A stretch of 64,000 bases of DNA from Actinoplanes ianthinogenes (GTDB taxonomy: Bacteria; Actinomycetota; Actinomycetes; Mycobacteriales; Micromonosporaceae), in assembly GCF_018324205.1 (NCBI RefSeq), contig NZ_AP023356.1, positions 8,872,501-8,936,500 of the forward strand, in the 5' to 3' direction. A model generated the notes under the pieces. That model saw nothing but the letters and a program-made list of their open reading frames with translations. It was not told the DNA's origin and did not search any database. Of this stretch, positions 42,235 to 49,309 are shown in pieces (the stretch's first letter is position 1; each line of letters opens with the position of its first letter). The translations under genes and the position numbers were made by a program.

Positions 42235-43114
42235 CGTCAGTCTCCTCACGGGGCCGTCGGTCCGGCGGCCAGACGGGTTGCAGCAGATGCCAGTCCTGCG
42301 GATGCCGGCGGATGGCGTCGGTGAACACGTCGGCCAGCGCCTGCGTCATGGCGCTCGCCTGCGCCCGCCGGCTCGTAACGGCCGGCGGGACGATCTCCTC
42401 GTGAAAGTGCACGCGTAGCTCCCGGCCGCTGTACCAGAGGCTGGTCGGGATCAGGGCCGCGCCGGTGGACAGCGCGAGCCGGGCCGGTCCGGCCGGCATG
42501 GTGGTGGCCCGGCCGTGCAGCCGCACCGGCAACCCGGATCCGGTGAGGTCCCGGTCGGCGAGCAGGCAGACCGTGCCGCCCTCGGCCAGCCGCCGGGTGA
42601 GGGCGGGCACCGTGCGGCGCGGCTCGTCGACCGGTAGCACCTCGATGCCGACGGCGGCCCGGGCCGCTACGAACCGCTGGTACAGCGCCTCCGGGCGGAG
42701 CCGCTCACCGACCGTGGTGAGCGGGCGGCCGAGCTCGGCGACCGCGGCGCCCGCGAGATCCCAGTTTCCGCTGTGCGGCAGCGCGAGGATCGCGCCGCGG
42801 CCGGAGCCGGGGGCCGGCAGCCGGTCCAGCCCCTCGAAGCTCACCGGCGGGCGGGTACGCGACAGCTGGAAGAACTCGCGCCAGTACCGCAGGTAGGAGT
42901 GCACGCCGAGGCGCGCCAGCCGGGTGACCTCGGCGCTGTCCGGGGCGGCGCCGGTGACCTGGGCGAGGTTGGCGCGCAGTTGCCGTACGCCAGAAGGTTG
43001 TCGTCGCCAGACGGCCTCGGCGATGAGGTAGAACAGTGCCCGTGCCGGGCGGACCGGGAGGCGGCTGACCGCTGCCCAGCCGATCCGGTACAGCCCCATG
43101 CCGTCCCCGCTCAT
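42185..43114 (-). CDS. LpxL/HtrB-like acyltransferase (phosphatidylinositol-mannoside acyltransferase type)
   Basis: A 309-aa membrane-associated acyltransferase with the HxxxxD active site in LPHSGNWDLAG (about residue 115), then TVGERLRPEALYQRF and CLLADRDLTGSGLPV. This matches the actinobacterial PatA/PIM-acyltransferase branch that adds a fatty acyl chain to phosphatidylinositol mannosides. It may act on envelope lipids. The ATG at 43114 is preceded by GAGGGGAGCAC. The methyltransferase starts inside its 3' end. Confidence 0.88.
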   Translation of the reverse strand: MSGDGMGLYRIGWAAVSRLPVRPARALFYLIAEAVWRRQPSGVRQLRANLAQVTGAAPDSAEVTRLARLGVHSYLRYWREFFQLSRTRPPVSFEGLDRLPAPGSGRGAILALPHSGNWDLAGAAVAELGRPLTTVGERLRPEALYQRFVAARAAVGIEVLPVDEPRRTVPALTRRLAEGGTVCLLADRDLTGSGLPVRLHGRATTMPAGPARLALSTGAALIPTSLWYSGRELRVHFHEEIVPPAVTSRRAQASAMTQALADVFTDAIRRHPQDWHLLQPVWPPDRRPREETDDARRPGRLAGRHPDVV

Positions 43115-43172
43115 GTGCTCCCCTCGTGTCGAGAATGGAATCATGTCATCGTTCGGGGAGAGGATTGCCACC

Positions 43173-43712
43173 ATGGCTCGGCTCGGCGCTCCGATTGTGT
43201 CGGTTCACGCTTCTTTCCTCGCGGCCATGGCCGAGTTCCGCGCCGAGGGGCGCGGAGCGGCCGCCGATCGGACCGAGATCGGGCGCGAGATCCGTACGTT
43301 CGGCGCGTCCTGGACCACGCCCGAGGGGTTCGACGCGTACGTGCGGTGGCTCGTCGACCAGGCGCGCGAGGACGCTCCACGGCCGGAGGGATACGTCCCG
43401 GTGACGAACCTGTGGCTGACCGACGAGACCGAATACCTCGGGCGTATCGCGATCCGGCACCGGTTGACCGATCAGCTGCGTGAGGCGGGTGGGCACATCG
43501 GTTACGAGGTCAGACCGTCGGCCCGGCGCCGGGGACATGCCACCAGGATGCTGCGGGAGGCGCTGGCGGTCGCGCGTGGCCTCGGCATCGATTCGGCGCT
43601 GTTGACCTGCGAAATCGACAACGAGGTGTCGCGCCGGGTCATCGAGCGCAACGGCGGCGTGCTGGAGGACCGGCGCGGGAACAAGTGGCGGTATTGGGTG
43701 CCGACCGCTTGA
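43173..43712 (+). CDS. GNAT-family N-acetyltransferase
   Basis: A 179-aa GNAT. GGHIGYEVRPSARRRGHATRML is the acetyl-CoA-binding motif A, LTCEIDNEVSRRVIERNGGVLEDRR is motif B. The N-terminal part (WTTPEGFDAYVRWLVDQ, VTNLWLTDE) is typical of a common actinomycete subgroup. The ATG at 43173 has GGGGAGAGGA upstream; ATG 43143 is in frame earlier. It diverges from the acyltransferase gene. Confidence 0.88.
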   Translation: MARLGAPIVSVHASFLAAMAEFRAEGRGAAADRTEIGREIRTFGASWTTPEGFDAYVRWLVDQAREDAPRPEGYVPVTNLWLTDETEYLGRIAIRHRLTDQLREAGGHIGYEVRPSARRRGHATRMLREALAVARGLGIDSALLTCEIDNEVSRRVIERNGGVLEDRRGNKWRYWVPTA

Positions 43713-43718
43713 TGGGGA

Positions 43719-44606
43719 TCAGCTCCAGACGCGGCTCTCCCGGTCTGCCCACCACGCGGCGAGTTCGGCGGCGAGGCGTGCGGTGGGCAAGCCGGCTGCT
43801 TCCGGGCCTAGCCTGCGGCGCAGTTCCTCGTCCAGCCACTGCGCGTCGGCGGTCTCGCCGGCGCAGGCGAGGTTGACCAGGACCGGTCCGATCAGGTGGT
43901 CGTGGGTCCCCGGCGGGAGAGCATCGCCGAGCCGGTTCCGTACCTCGCGGATCGCCTCGTGGTGGGCGGCGGCCATCGCGCTGATCTGCGTGTCGGGGTC
44001 GTCGACGAGCTGCTCCGTCAGCCGGGTGACCGCCTCGACGTCCAGGCCCGGGATCTCCCGGGTGGCCGCGTACAGGGCGTAGTAGCGGGTCTCGGGGTCC
44101 TCGTCGTGGCAGAGCCGGAGCAGCGCCTCGGCAGCTTCCGGCTGCACCCGATCGGGGTCGACCAGGCCGGGCAGGTTTGCCGCCACGTGGAAGCGCACCC
44201 GGTCGTCCGGGTGCGCGGCGAGTGCCACGACCTGCGGCAACGACTCCCGGTCGCGGTGGTAACCGAGCGCGGAGACGATCCAGTACGTCACTGACGGGTC
44301 GGTCTCGTCACGGAGGCGGGACCGCAACAGCGCGACGGTCGGTTCGCGGAAGGGCCGGCGTCCGTCGGGCTGCTCGTCGCCGAGTTCCCGCAGGATCCGT
44401 ACGCCCAGCTCGCGGTGCTCGGGATCGCCGTCGGTGGCGAGTGCGGCGGCGCGGTCGAACAGCTGCCGGGTCGGGCGCCGGTGCAGGGCGGCCAGGGACG
44501 GCAACGCCATGACGCCGTCGTCGTCCTGGATCTCCCGCAGTGCCAGCCGCAGCAGCAGCTCGAGGGGTGGTTGTCCGGTCACCCGCCCAAGTCTGGCAGT
44601 GATCAC
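43719..44606 (-). CDS. HEAT-repeat protein
   Basis: A 295-aa all-helical protein built from roughly 30-residue repeats: HRELGVRILRELGDEQ, SVTYWIVSALGYHRDRESLPQVVALA, DDRVRFHVAANLPGLVD, DPETRYYALYAATRE and DTQISAMAAAHHEAI. This is the HEAT/PBS-lyase-type solenoid, a protein-binding scaffold. No catalytic domain is attached. Similar genes are common in actinomycetes. It converges on the GNAT gene. The 5' start is not certain, as in-frame alternatives exist within the first 35 codons. Confidence 0.85.
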   Translation of the reverse strand: MITARLGRVTGQPPLELLLRLALREIQDDDGVMALPSLAALHRRPTRQLFDRAAALATDGDPEHRELGVRILRELGDEQPDGRRPFREPTVALLRSRLRDETDPSVTYWIVSALGYHRDRESLPQVVALAAHPDDRVRFHVAANLPGLVDPDRVQPEAAEALLRLCHDEDPETRYYALYAATREIPGLDVEAVTRLTEQLVDDPDTQISAMAAAHHEAIREVRNRLGDALPPGTHDHLIGPVLVNLACAGETADAQWLDEELRRRLGPEAAGLPTARLAAELAAWWADRESRVWS

Positions 44607-44729
44607 CCCGGTGGCGTGACCGGTCGGCTCGGTTGATCGGAGGAGCCGGGTCCGGGCGGACCGATGATGGGCCGGCGCACCTTCCCGGAGTAGCTCTTAA
44701 TCGAGGCTCGTAAATAGGGAGGTGTCATC

Positions 44730-46259
44730 ATGCGTAACTGGGGAAGGTTCGCTACGGTTTCGTCCATTGTGGTGCTGGGTCTCACGTCCGGCACCGTGGC
44801 CTGGGCCGGAACCCGGGATCCGGTACAGGTCTCGCACGGGAGCCCGTTCGCTGCCTGCGCGGTGGGCGCCGCGCCGGGCTCGGTGCTCTATCCCGGCGCG
44901 GAGGTCGAGCCGTCGGTGACCGCCCATCGGTCCCGGCCGGGCGAGGTGGTCGGCGTCTGGCAGCAGGACCGGTGGAGTGACGGCGGGGCGCACGGCCTCG
45001 TCTCCGCCTACTCCCGCAACGGCGGTAAGACGTTCACCGAGGTGCCGTGGCCGGTCTCGCGCTGCGCCCCGGGCGGCCTGAACTACGAGCGGGCCTCCGA
45101 TCCGTGGGTGAGCGCCGGACCGGGCGGTGTGGTTTACGGCAGCGCGCTCGCCTTCGACGCCAACTCGCCGCGCAACAGCGTTGTCGCGCTCACCTCATAC
45201 GACGGAGGCCGGACGTGGCGCAACGTGACCGAGGTGATCGTCGACACCGAGCTGAGCAGGTTCAACGACAAGAACTCGGTGACGGCCGACCCGGCCCGGC
45301 CGGGCTCGGCGTACCAGGTGTGGGACCGGCTGGAGCTGTCGGCCGACGGCACGCAGCTGTTCGCCGGGCCGTCGCTGCTGTCGATCACCCGGGACTTCGG
45401 GCGCACGTGGAGCCGGCCGCGGGTGATCGTGGAGACGGCGCAGTTCCAGCAAACCATCGGCAACGTGATCGTGGCTGATCCGCGCAGCGGTGCGCTGTAC
45501 AACTTCTACGACAGCATTCAGTTCACCGACGCCACCGCGACCGCGATCCAATTCATTCGGTACGAGATGGTGCGCTCGACCGACGGCGGGCGTACCTGGA
45601 GCCGGCCGGTCGTGGTCGCCGACGACACCGGCGTGCAGGACATCGACCCGAACACGGGCGCCGTGCTGCGGACCGGCGTCGGCATCCCGTTCCCGGCCAT
45701 CGACCCGCGCACCGGTGAGCTGTACCTGGCGTACGAGGGATCCGATTTCACCGGCGGCGCGTACAACCAGATCCAGCTGGTTCGCAGCACCGACCGCGGC
45801 CGGACGTGGAGCGCGCCGACGCGGGTGAACGGCGACCCGGCGGTGCAGGCGTTCACTCCGAGCATCGCGGTGGCTGACAACGGCGACGTGGGCGTCACCT
45901 ACTACGACCTGCGCACGCTGCGTCCCGGCAATGTCACGACGCTGCCGACCAGCACCTGGTTCACCGTCTCCCCGCGCGGCGGGCGCCACTTCGACCGGGA
46001 ACGGCAGATCGCGCCGGTCTTCGACATGCTGCAGGCGCCGCAGGCCAACGGCTACTTCCTCGGCGACTATCAGGGGCTGGCCACGGTCGGCGACCAGTTC
46101 CGCGCGCTGTTCGTCACCGCGAACAGTGGTCGGCCGGACAACCGTACCGATGTCTTCTACACCGAGTCCGGGTCGGTCAGTGCCCGTACGCCGGCGGCTG
46201 CCGCGACCGAGCGGGCGTTCACCGCGCCGGCCCGCCGGCTCAGTCCGACAAGGAGGTGA
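44730..46259 (+). CDS. Secreted BNR/sialidase-fold protein
   Basis: A 509-aa exported beta-propeller. A signal peptide (VSSIVVLGLTSGTVAWA) precedes several Asp-box turns: SRNGGKTFT, SYDGGRTWRN, TRDFGRTWS, STDGGRTWS and STDRGRTWSA. VEPSVTAHRSRPGEVVGVWQQDRW opens the propeller. The arginine triad of true sialidases is not obvious, so sialidase activity is not claimed; it may bind glycans or act on another sugar. Start supported by GGGAGGTG. It is similar in plan to the genes at 58.0-61.4 kb. Confidence 0.8.
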   Translation: MRNWGRFATVSSIVVLGLTSGTVAWAGTRDPVQVSHGSPFAACAVGAAPGSVLYPGAEVEPSVTAHRSRPGEVVGVWQQDRWSDGGAHGLVSAYSRNGGKTFTEVPWPVSRCAPGGLNYERASDPWVSAGPGGVVYGSALAFDANSPRNSVVALTSYDGGRTWRNVTEVIVDTELSRFNDKNSVTADPARPGSAYQVWDRLELSADGTQLFAGPSLLSITRDFGRTWSRPRVIVETAQFQQTIGNVIVADPRSGALYNFYDSIQFTDATATAIQFIRYEMVRSTDGGRTWSRPVVVADDTGVQDIDPNTGAVLRTGVGIPFPAIDPRTGELYLAYEGSDFTGGAYNQIQLVRSTDRGRTWSAPTRVNGDPAVQAFTPSIAVADNGDVGVTYYDLRTLRPGNVTTLPTSTWFTVSPRGGRHFDRERQIAPVFDMLQAPQANGYFLGDYQGLATVGDQFRALFVTANSGRPDNRTDVFYTESGSVSARTPAAAATERAFTAPARRLSPTRR

Positions 46260-46350
46260 CGAGTGGGGTGTACCGCAGGGCCTGTTTCCGCGATCCACGA
46301 CCAGGGGATAGGAGAAAGGTCAGCACATCGATATCGGGAGGAGTTCCGCG

Positions 46351-46572
46351 ATGGCCAACGATGAGCACGAGGTGAACCGGAGTACCCGCAGTGGGCGGTT
46401 CGTCAAAGACAGCACCGCGCAGCGCGACCCCGAGCACACGGTCACCGAGCATGTCGGCGGCGAGCACGGCGACCAGGACAGTGAGGTCAACCGCAGCGCC
46501 CGCACCGGCCGGTTCGTCACCGAGACGACAGCAGACCTGCACTCCTCCACCACGGAGACGCAACACCTCTGA
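46351..46572 (+). CDS. Small protein with two SxRxGRFV repeats
   Basis: A 73-aa hydrophilic protein containing a tandem duplication: EVNRSTRSGRFVKDSTA and EVNRSARTGRFVTETTA, each ~35 residues after the other and followed by an acidic, His/Thr-rich tail. The short motif RSA-TGRFV-TA occurs in small actinobacterial proteins of unknown role. GGGAGGAG lies upstream of the ATG, so translation is likely. Possibly intrinsically disordered. It lies 91 bp after the BNR gene and is followed by a hairpin terminator. Confidence 0.72.
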   Translation: MANDEHEVNRSTRSGRFVKDSTAQRDPEHTVTEHVGGEHGDQDSEVNRSARTGRFVTETTADLHSSTTETQHL

Positions 46573-46584
46573 CCGACCCGATGT

Positions 46585-46632
46585 GGAGCCCGGTGCCGGG
46601 CCGCCCGGTTGTGGTTGCCCGGCACGGGCTCC
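46585..46632 (+). terminator. Strong hairpin after the small repeat gene
   Basis: GGAGCCCGGTGCCGGGC at 46585-46601 pairs with GCCCGGCACGGGCTCC at 46617-46632, with one bulged G, around a 15-base loop. It begins 12 bp after the stop codon. The remaining bases to 46839 show only an AT-richer promoter-like stretch. Confidence 0.75.
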
Positions 46633-46839
46633 CGAGACGTTCCGCAGTGGAAAAGCGTGTAGTACCGGAGAGCTACGCGACCGTCGAAGAAATCTGTTGC
46701 CGGTCGCGTTTCCGCAGTTCGAAGCAGTATTGCCAAATGATATTGGGGTGTGATTACAGGCCGTTTTCCGGCATTTAGATTCGAAGATCAGAAACGACGC
46801 CCACGTCGCTTCGAATCAGTTCGGAAAAACGGAGGTCAA

Positions 46840-47568
46840 GTGTCCCACCCGTCGATCGAGTCACGCGCCACGCCGACCGGTATCACGCTTACGCACGTGA
46901 CGGACCTTTACCGCAAATACGAGAACGACCTGCGCCGGGTCCGTGCCGAGCAGCGCGCCCTGCGCCACCGCAACCCGACACTGAAGGCGCAGCTCGACGA
47001 TCTGGAGGCGGAGATCACCTATCTCCTGGTGCGGGACACCCGGCCGGGCGTGATCGTGGAGATCGGGTCGCTGCACGGCTGGTCGACGAACTGGCTGCTG
47101 CGGGCCCTGCGCGACAACGGCACCGGCCGGCTGTTCACTCACGACCTGATCGACAACGCCCGTCGCAACGTCGCGCCCGAGCTCGCCGCCGGCCGGTGGA
47201 CGTTCGTGCGGGGGGACGCCCGGCAGAGCCTGCGCGACCATGGCCACGACATCGACTACCTGTTCATCGACGCCGCGCACACCGCCGCGTTCGCCCGGTG
47301 GTTCGTCGGCGAGCTGTTCCCCACGGTCGGCTCCGGGGTGCCGGTCAGCGTGCACGACGTGTTCCACGGGCGCCGGCCCTGGCCGCTGAGCGAGGGGAGG
47401 GTCGTGCTGTCCTGGCTGGCGCGGCGGGAGACGGCGTACTTCACCGCGTCGCGGGCCGCGGCACCGGCGGTCAACGAAGCGCTCACCACGCTGAAGGCCG
47501 GCCTCGACCTGAGCGAGCGGGTGCACCACGGCCGCGACGATCCGATGCTGTTCTTCCGCATGCCCTGA
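46840..47568 (+). CDS. Class I SAM-dependent methyltransferase (CmcI-like)
   Basis: A 242-aa protein: a helical N-terminus (DLYRKYENDLRRVRAEQRALRHRN), then a Rossmann methyltransferase with VIVEIGSLHGWSTNWLLRAL (motif I), LFTHDLIDNA, YLFIDAAHTAAFARWF and SVHDVFHG. The IDAAH and HDV residues are typical metal/catalytic positions in CmcI and O-methyltransferase relatives. Substrate unknown. The GTG at 46840 has GGAGG just four bases upstream. Confidence 0.82.
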   Translation: MSHPSIESRATPTGITLTHVTDLYRKYENDLRRVRAEQRALRHRNPTLKAQLDDLEAEITYLLVRDTRPGVIVEIGSLHGWSTNWLLRALRDNGTGRLFTHDLIDNARRNVAPELAAGRWTFVRGDARQSLRDHGHDIDYLFIDAAHTAAFARWFVGELFPTVGSGVPVSVHDVFHGRRPWPLSEGRVVLSWLARRETAYFTASRAAAPAVNEALTTLKAGLDLSERVHHGRDDPMLFFRMP

Positions 47569-47642
47569 CCGGGCAGGCGTGGTCGCGCAACGCGACCCGG
47601 TCACCGAACGCCGCAGGTCACCGGCTCGCGTAAGCTGGCCGG

Positions 47643-48290
47643 GTGATGACCGGCAAGGGCCGGCGCCGGGGTCCGCGCACCGACCTCGACGTGCGCGCCC
47701 ACCTGGTGTCGGTCGCCGAGCGCATGTTCGGCGAGCAGGGACTCGACCTGGTGTCGGCCCGCGCCGTGGCCCGCGAGGCCGGCGTGGCACCCACCGCCCT
47801 GGCCTATCATTTCCCGGCCGGCAAGCCCGCGCTCGTGCGTGCCGTGGTGGACCGCCGGATGGACCTGGTCGGCGAGGCCATGCGAGTGCGGCTGCTCGCG
47901 CTGCTGGAGCGCGGCGGCGAGGTGACCCCGGCCGAACTCGTCGAGGCCGTGCTGATGCCCACGGTGGACCTGCTCCGCAGCGACCCGGCCGGCGGCTTGC
48001 GCTGGATGCGCATCATCGCCCGGCTCCGGCTGGCCGAGGACCCCCTCTGGGTCGAGGCCGTCAGCGGCGGCCCCCGGCTCGACGAAATCCTCATCGAGGT
48101 GGCGGCCCGCGTGCTGCCCGGCCTCGACCGGGCCGAGGTGCTGACCCGGGTGGGCATCGCCGTCTTCTCCGTCTTCGCCCTGCTGGTGGGCGCCGATCAA
48201 CTGGTGGGAGCGGCGCCCGGGGCCGAGGCCCTCGACGATGCGTTCGTGGCCCACCTGGTGCGTTTCGCGGCGGCCGGCATCCGAGGCTGA
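47643..48290 (+). CDS. TetR-family transcriptional regulator
   Basis: A 215-aa TetR regulator: HTH (SARAVAREAGVAPTALAYHFPAGKPALVRAVV, residues ~38-68) and an all-helical ligand domain ending LVRFAAAGIRG. It is convergent with doxX, whose start carries a near-perfect 22-bp palindrome, a likely operator. GTG at 47643 or ATG at 47646 are both possible starts. Confidence 0.9.
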   Translation: MMTGKGRRRGPRTDLDVRAHLVSVAERMFGEQGLDLVSARAVAREAGVAPTALAYHFPAGKPALVRAVVDRRMDLVGEAMRVRLLALLERGGEVTPAELVEAVLMPTVDLLRSDPAGGLRWMRIIARLRLAEDPLWVEAVSGGPRLDEILIEVAARVLPGLDRAEVLTRVGIAVFSVFALLVGADQLVGAAPGAEALDDAFVAHLVRFAAAGIRG

Positions 48291-48309
48291 GCCGCCGACG
48301 CGGACCGGG

Positions 48310-48798
48310 TCAGGCCGTGGCCTGCGGCGCAGCGGCATCTGCCGGCGACCCGCGCACGAGCCGCACCAGCAGCCGCCAGCCGCCGGACGGGAACAGGGCC
48401 CACGCCCACAGCAGAGGCTCGACGATGAGGCGCCCCAGGCGGGCCTGGTCCGTGTTCAGGCCGAAGCCGTCGACGTGGTCGAGGTACTGCCAGATGTTGC
48501 CCGGGAAGACCGCGATCAGGAAGAGCGTCATCACCAGGCCCGTCAGCGCGCGCCAGCGGCGCAGGAAGATCACGCTCGCGCCGATCAGGATCTCGAGGAC
48601 CCCGGAGATCAGCACCACGACGTCCGGATCGGCGGGGAACCAGTGCGGGACCTGAGCCTGGAACTCGGCCCGGGCAATGGTGAGGTGGGTGATGCCGGCA
48701 CCGAGAAGCATGGCCCCGGCCAGGACCTGTAGCACGAAGGCCACCCTGCCCTGCGGTTCGCGCGAGACGGCTCGGGCGGTGGACAACAATTTGTTCAC
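48310..48798 (-). CDS. DoxX-like membrane protein
   Basis: A 162-aa integral membrane protein with four hydrophobic helices (FVLQVLAGAMLLGAGITHLTI, VVVLISGVLEILIGASVIFL, LTGLVMTLFLIAVFPG, IVEPLLWAWALF). GxxHL near residue 37 and VFPGNIWQYL are DoxX/DoxD family features. Some relatives contribute to redox or thiol homeostasis. GTG start at 48798 lies within a palindrome and has no ribosome-binding site, so a leaderless transcript is possible. Confidence 0.82.
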   Translation of the reverse strand: MNKLLSTARAVSREPQGRVAFVLQVLAGAMLLGAGITHLTIARAEFQAQVPHWFPADPDVVVLISGVLEILIGASVIFLRRWRALTGLVMTLFLIAVFPGNIWQYLDHVDGFGLNTDQARLGRLIVEPLLWAWALFPSGGWRLLVRLVRGSPADAAAPQATA

Positions 48799-48809
48799 GT
48801 GTACAAATT
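48788..48809. promoter_or_regulatory. 22-bp palindrome at the doxX start (candidate TetR operator)
   Basis: Half-sites AATTTGTTCAC (48788-48798) and GTGTACAAATT (48799-48809) are inverted repeats with 10 of 11 positions matching. It covers the doxX GTG start codon, so a bound repressor would block a leaderless or very short transcript. A TetR gene lies next to doxX. Base composition is far more AT-rich than the surroundings. Confidence 0.6.
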
Positions 48810-48883
48810 AGCAGGGAAGGCGGCTTCGCCGAGAAGTGGCCGTGGTGCCGGCGCACTTCCCGGCGAGGTGCTGGTCGGCGGGG

Positions 48884-49279
48884 CTACAGGTTGTTGATGC
48901 GGGCCAGCAGCTCCGCCTCGGTCAGGTTCTCCAGGACCGCGTCCTGCTTGCGGCCGAGGATCTCCAGCAGCTTCTCCTTCTCCAGCTTCTTGGCGGCCGC
49001 CGCCTTCGCCGCCTCGTCCTGCGCGAGGCGGAAGGCGATGACGTGCTTGACGACCTCCAGCTTGGTCTCCAGGGTCGCCTTGGCCGGATTGGTCTCGGTG
49101 GCCACGAACGACTCGGTGTCGATGGCCTTGAGCTCGGCGTTCACGGCCTTGGCCACGTCGTCGAGGCTGAAGCCGGACTTGGCCGTCAGAGGGAGATCCC
49201 ACAGCTGTTCCGTGGTCAGCAGGCCCTTGGTCGACGGGTAGCGGAACTTCTCCCGCGTGGCCTTCTCGAAAATGGTCAC
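48884..49279 (-). CDS. Hypothetical partner protein of the DUF2135-like module
   Basis: A 131-aa protein with a conserved-looking opening (MTIFEKATREKFRYPSTKG, LLTTEQLWDLPLTAKSGFSLDDVAKAVN) and a long charged C-terminal helix (LAQDEAAKAAAAKKLEKEKLLEILGRKQDAVL), likely a coiled coil. I recall similar small proteins in assorted bacteria and phages, all uncharacterised. GTG start with GAGAGGGG upstream. It begins 30 bp after the 669-aa gene and must share its transcript. Confidence 0.75.
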   Translation of the reverse strand: MTIFEKATREKFRYPSTKGLLTTEQLWDLPLTAKSGFSLDDVAKAVNAELKAIDTESFVATETNPAKATLETKLEVVKHVIAFRLAQDEAAKAAAAKKLEKEKLLEILGRKQDAVLENLTEAELLARINNL

Positions 49280-49309
49280 GGTGGCCCCTCTCGGATGTCG
49301 GGCAGGAAA

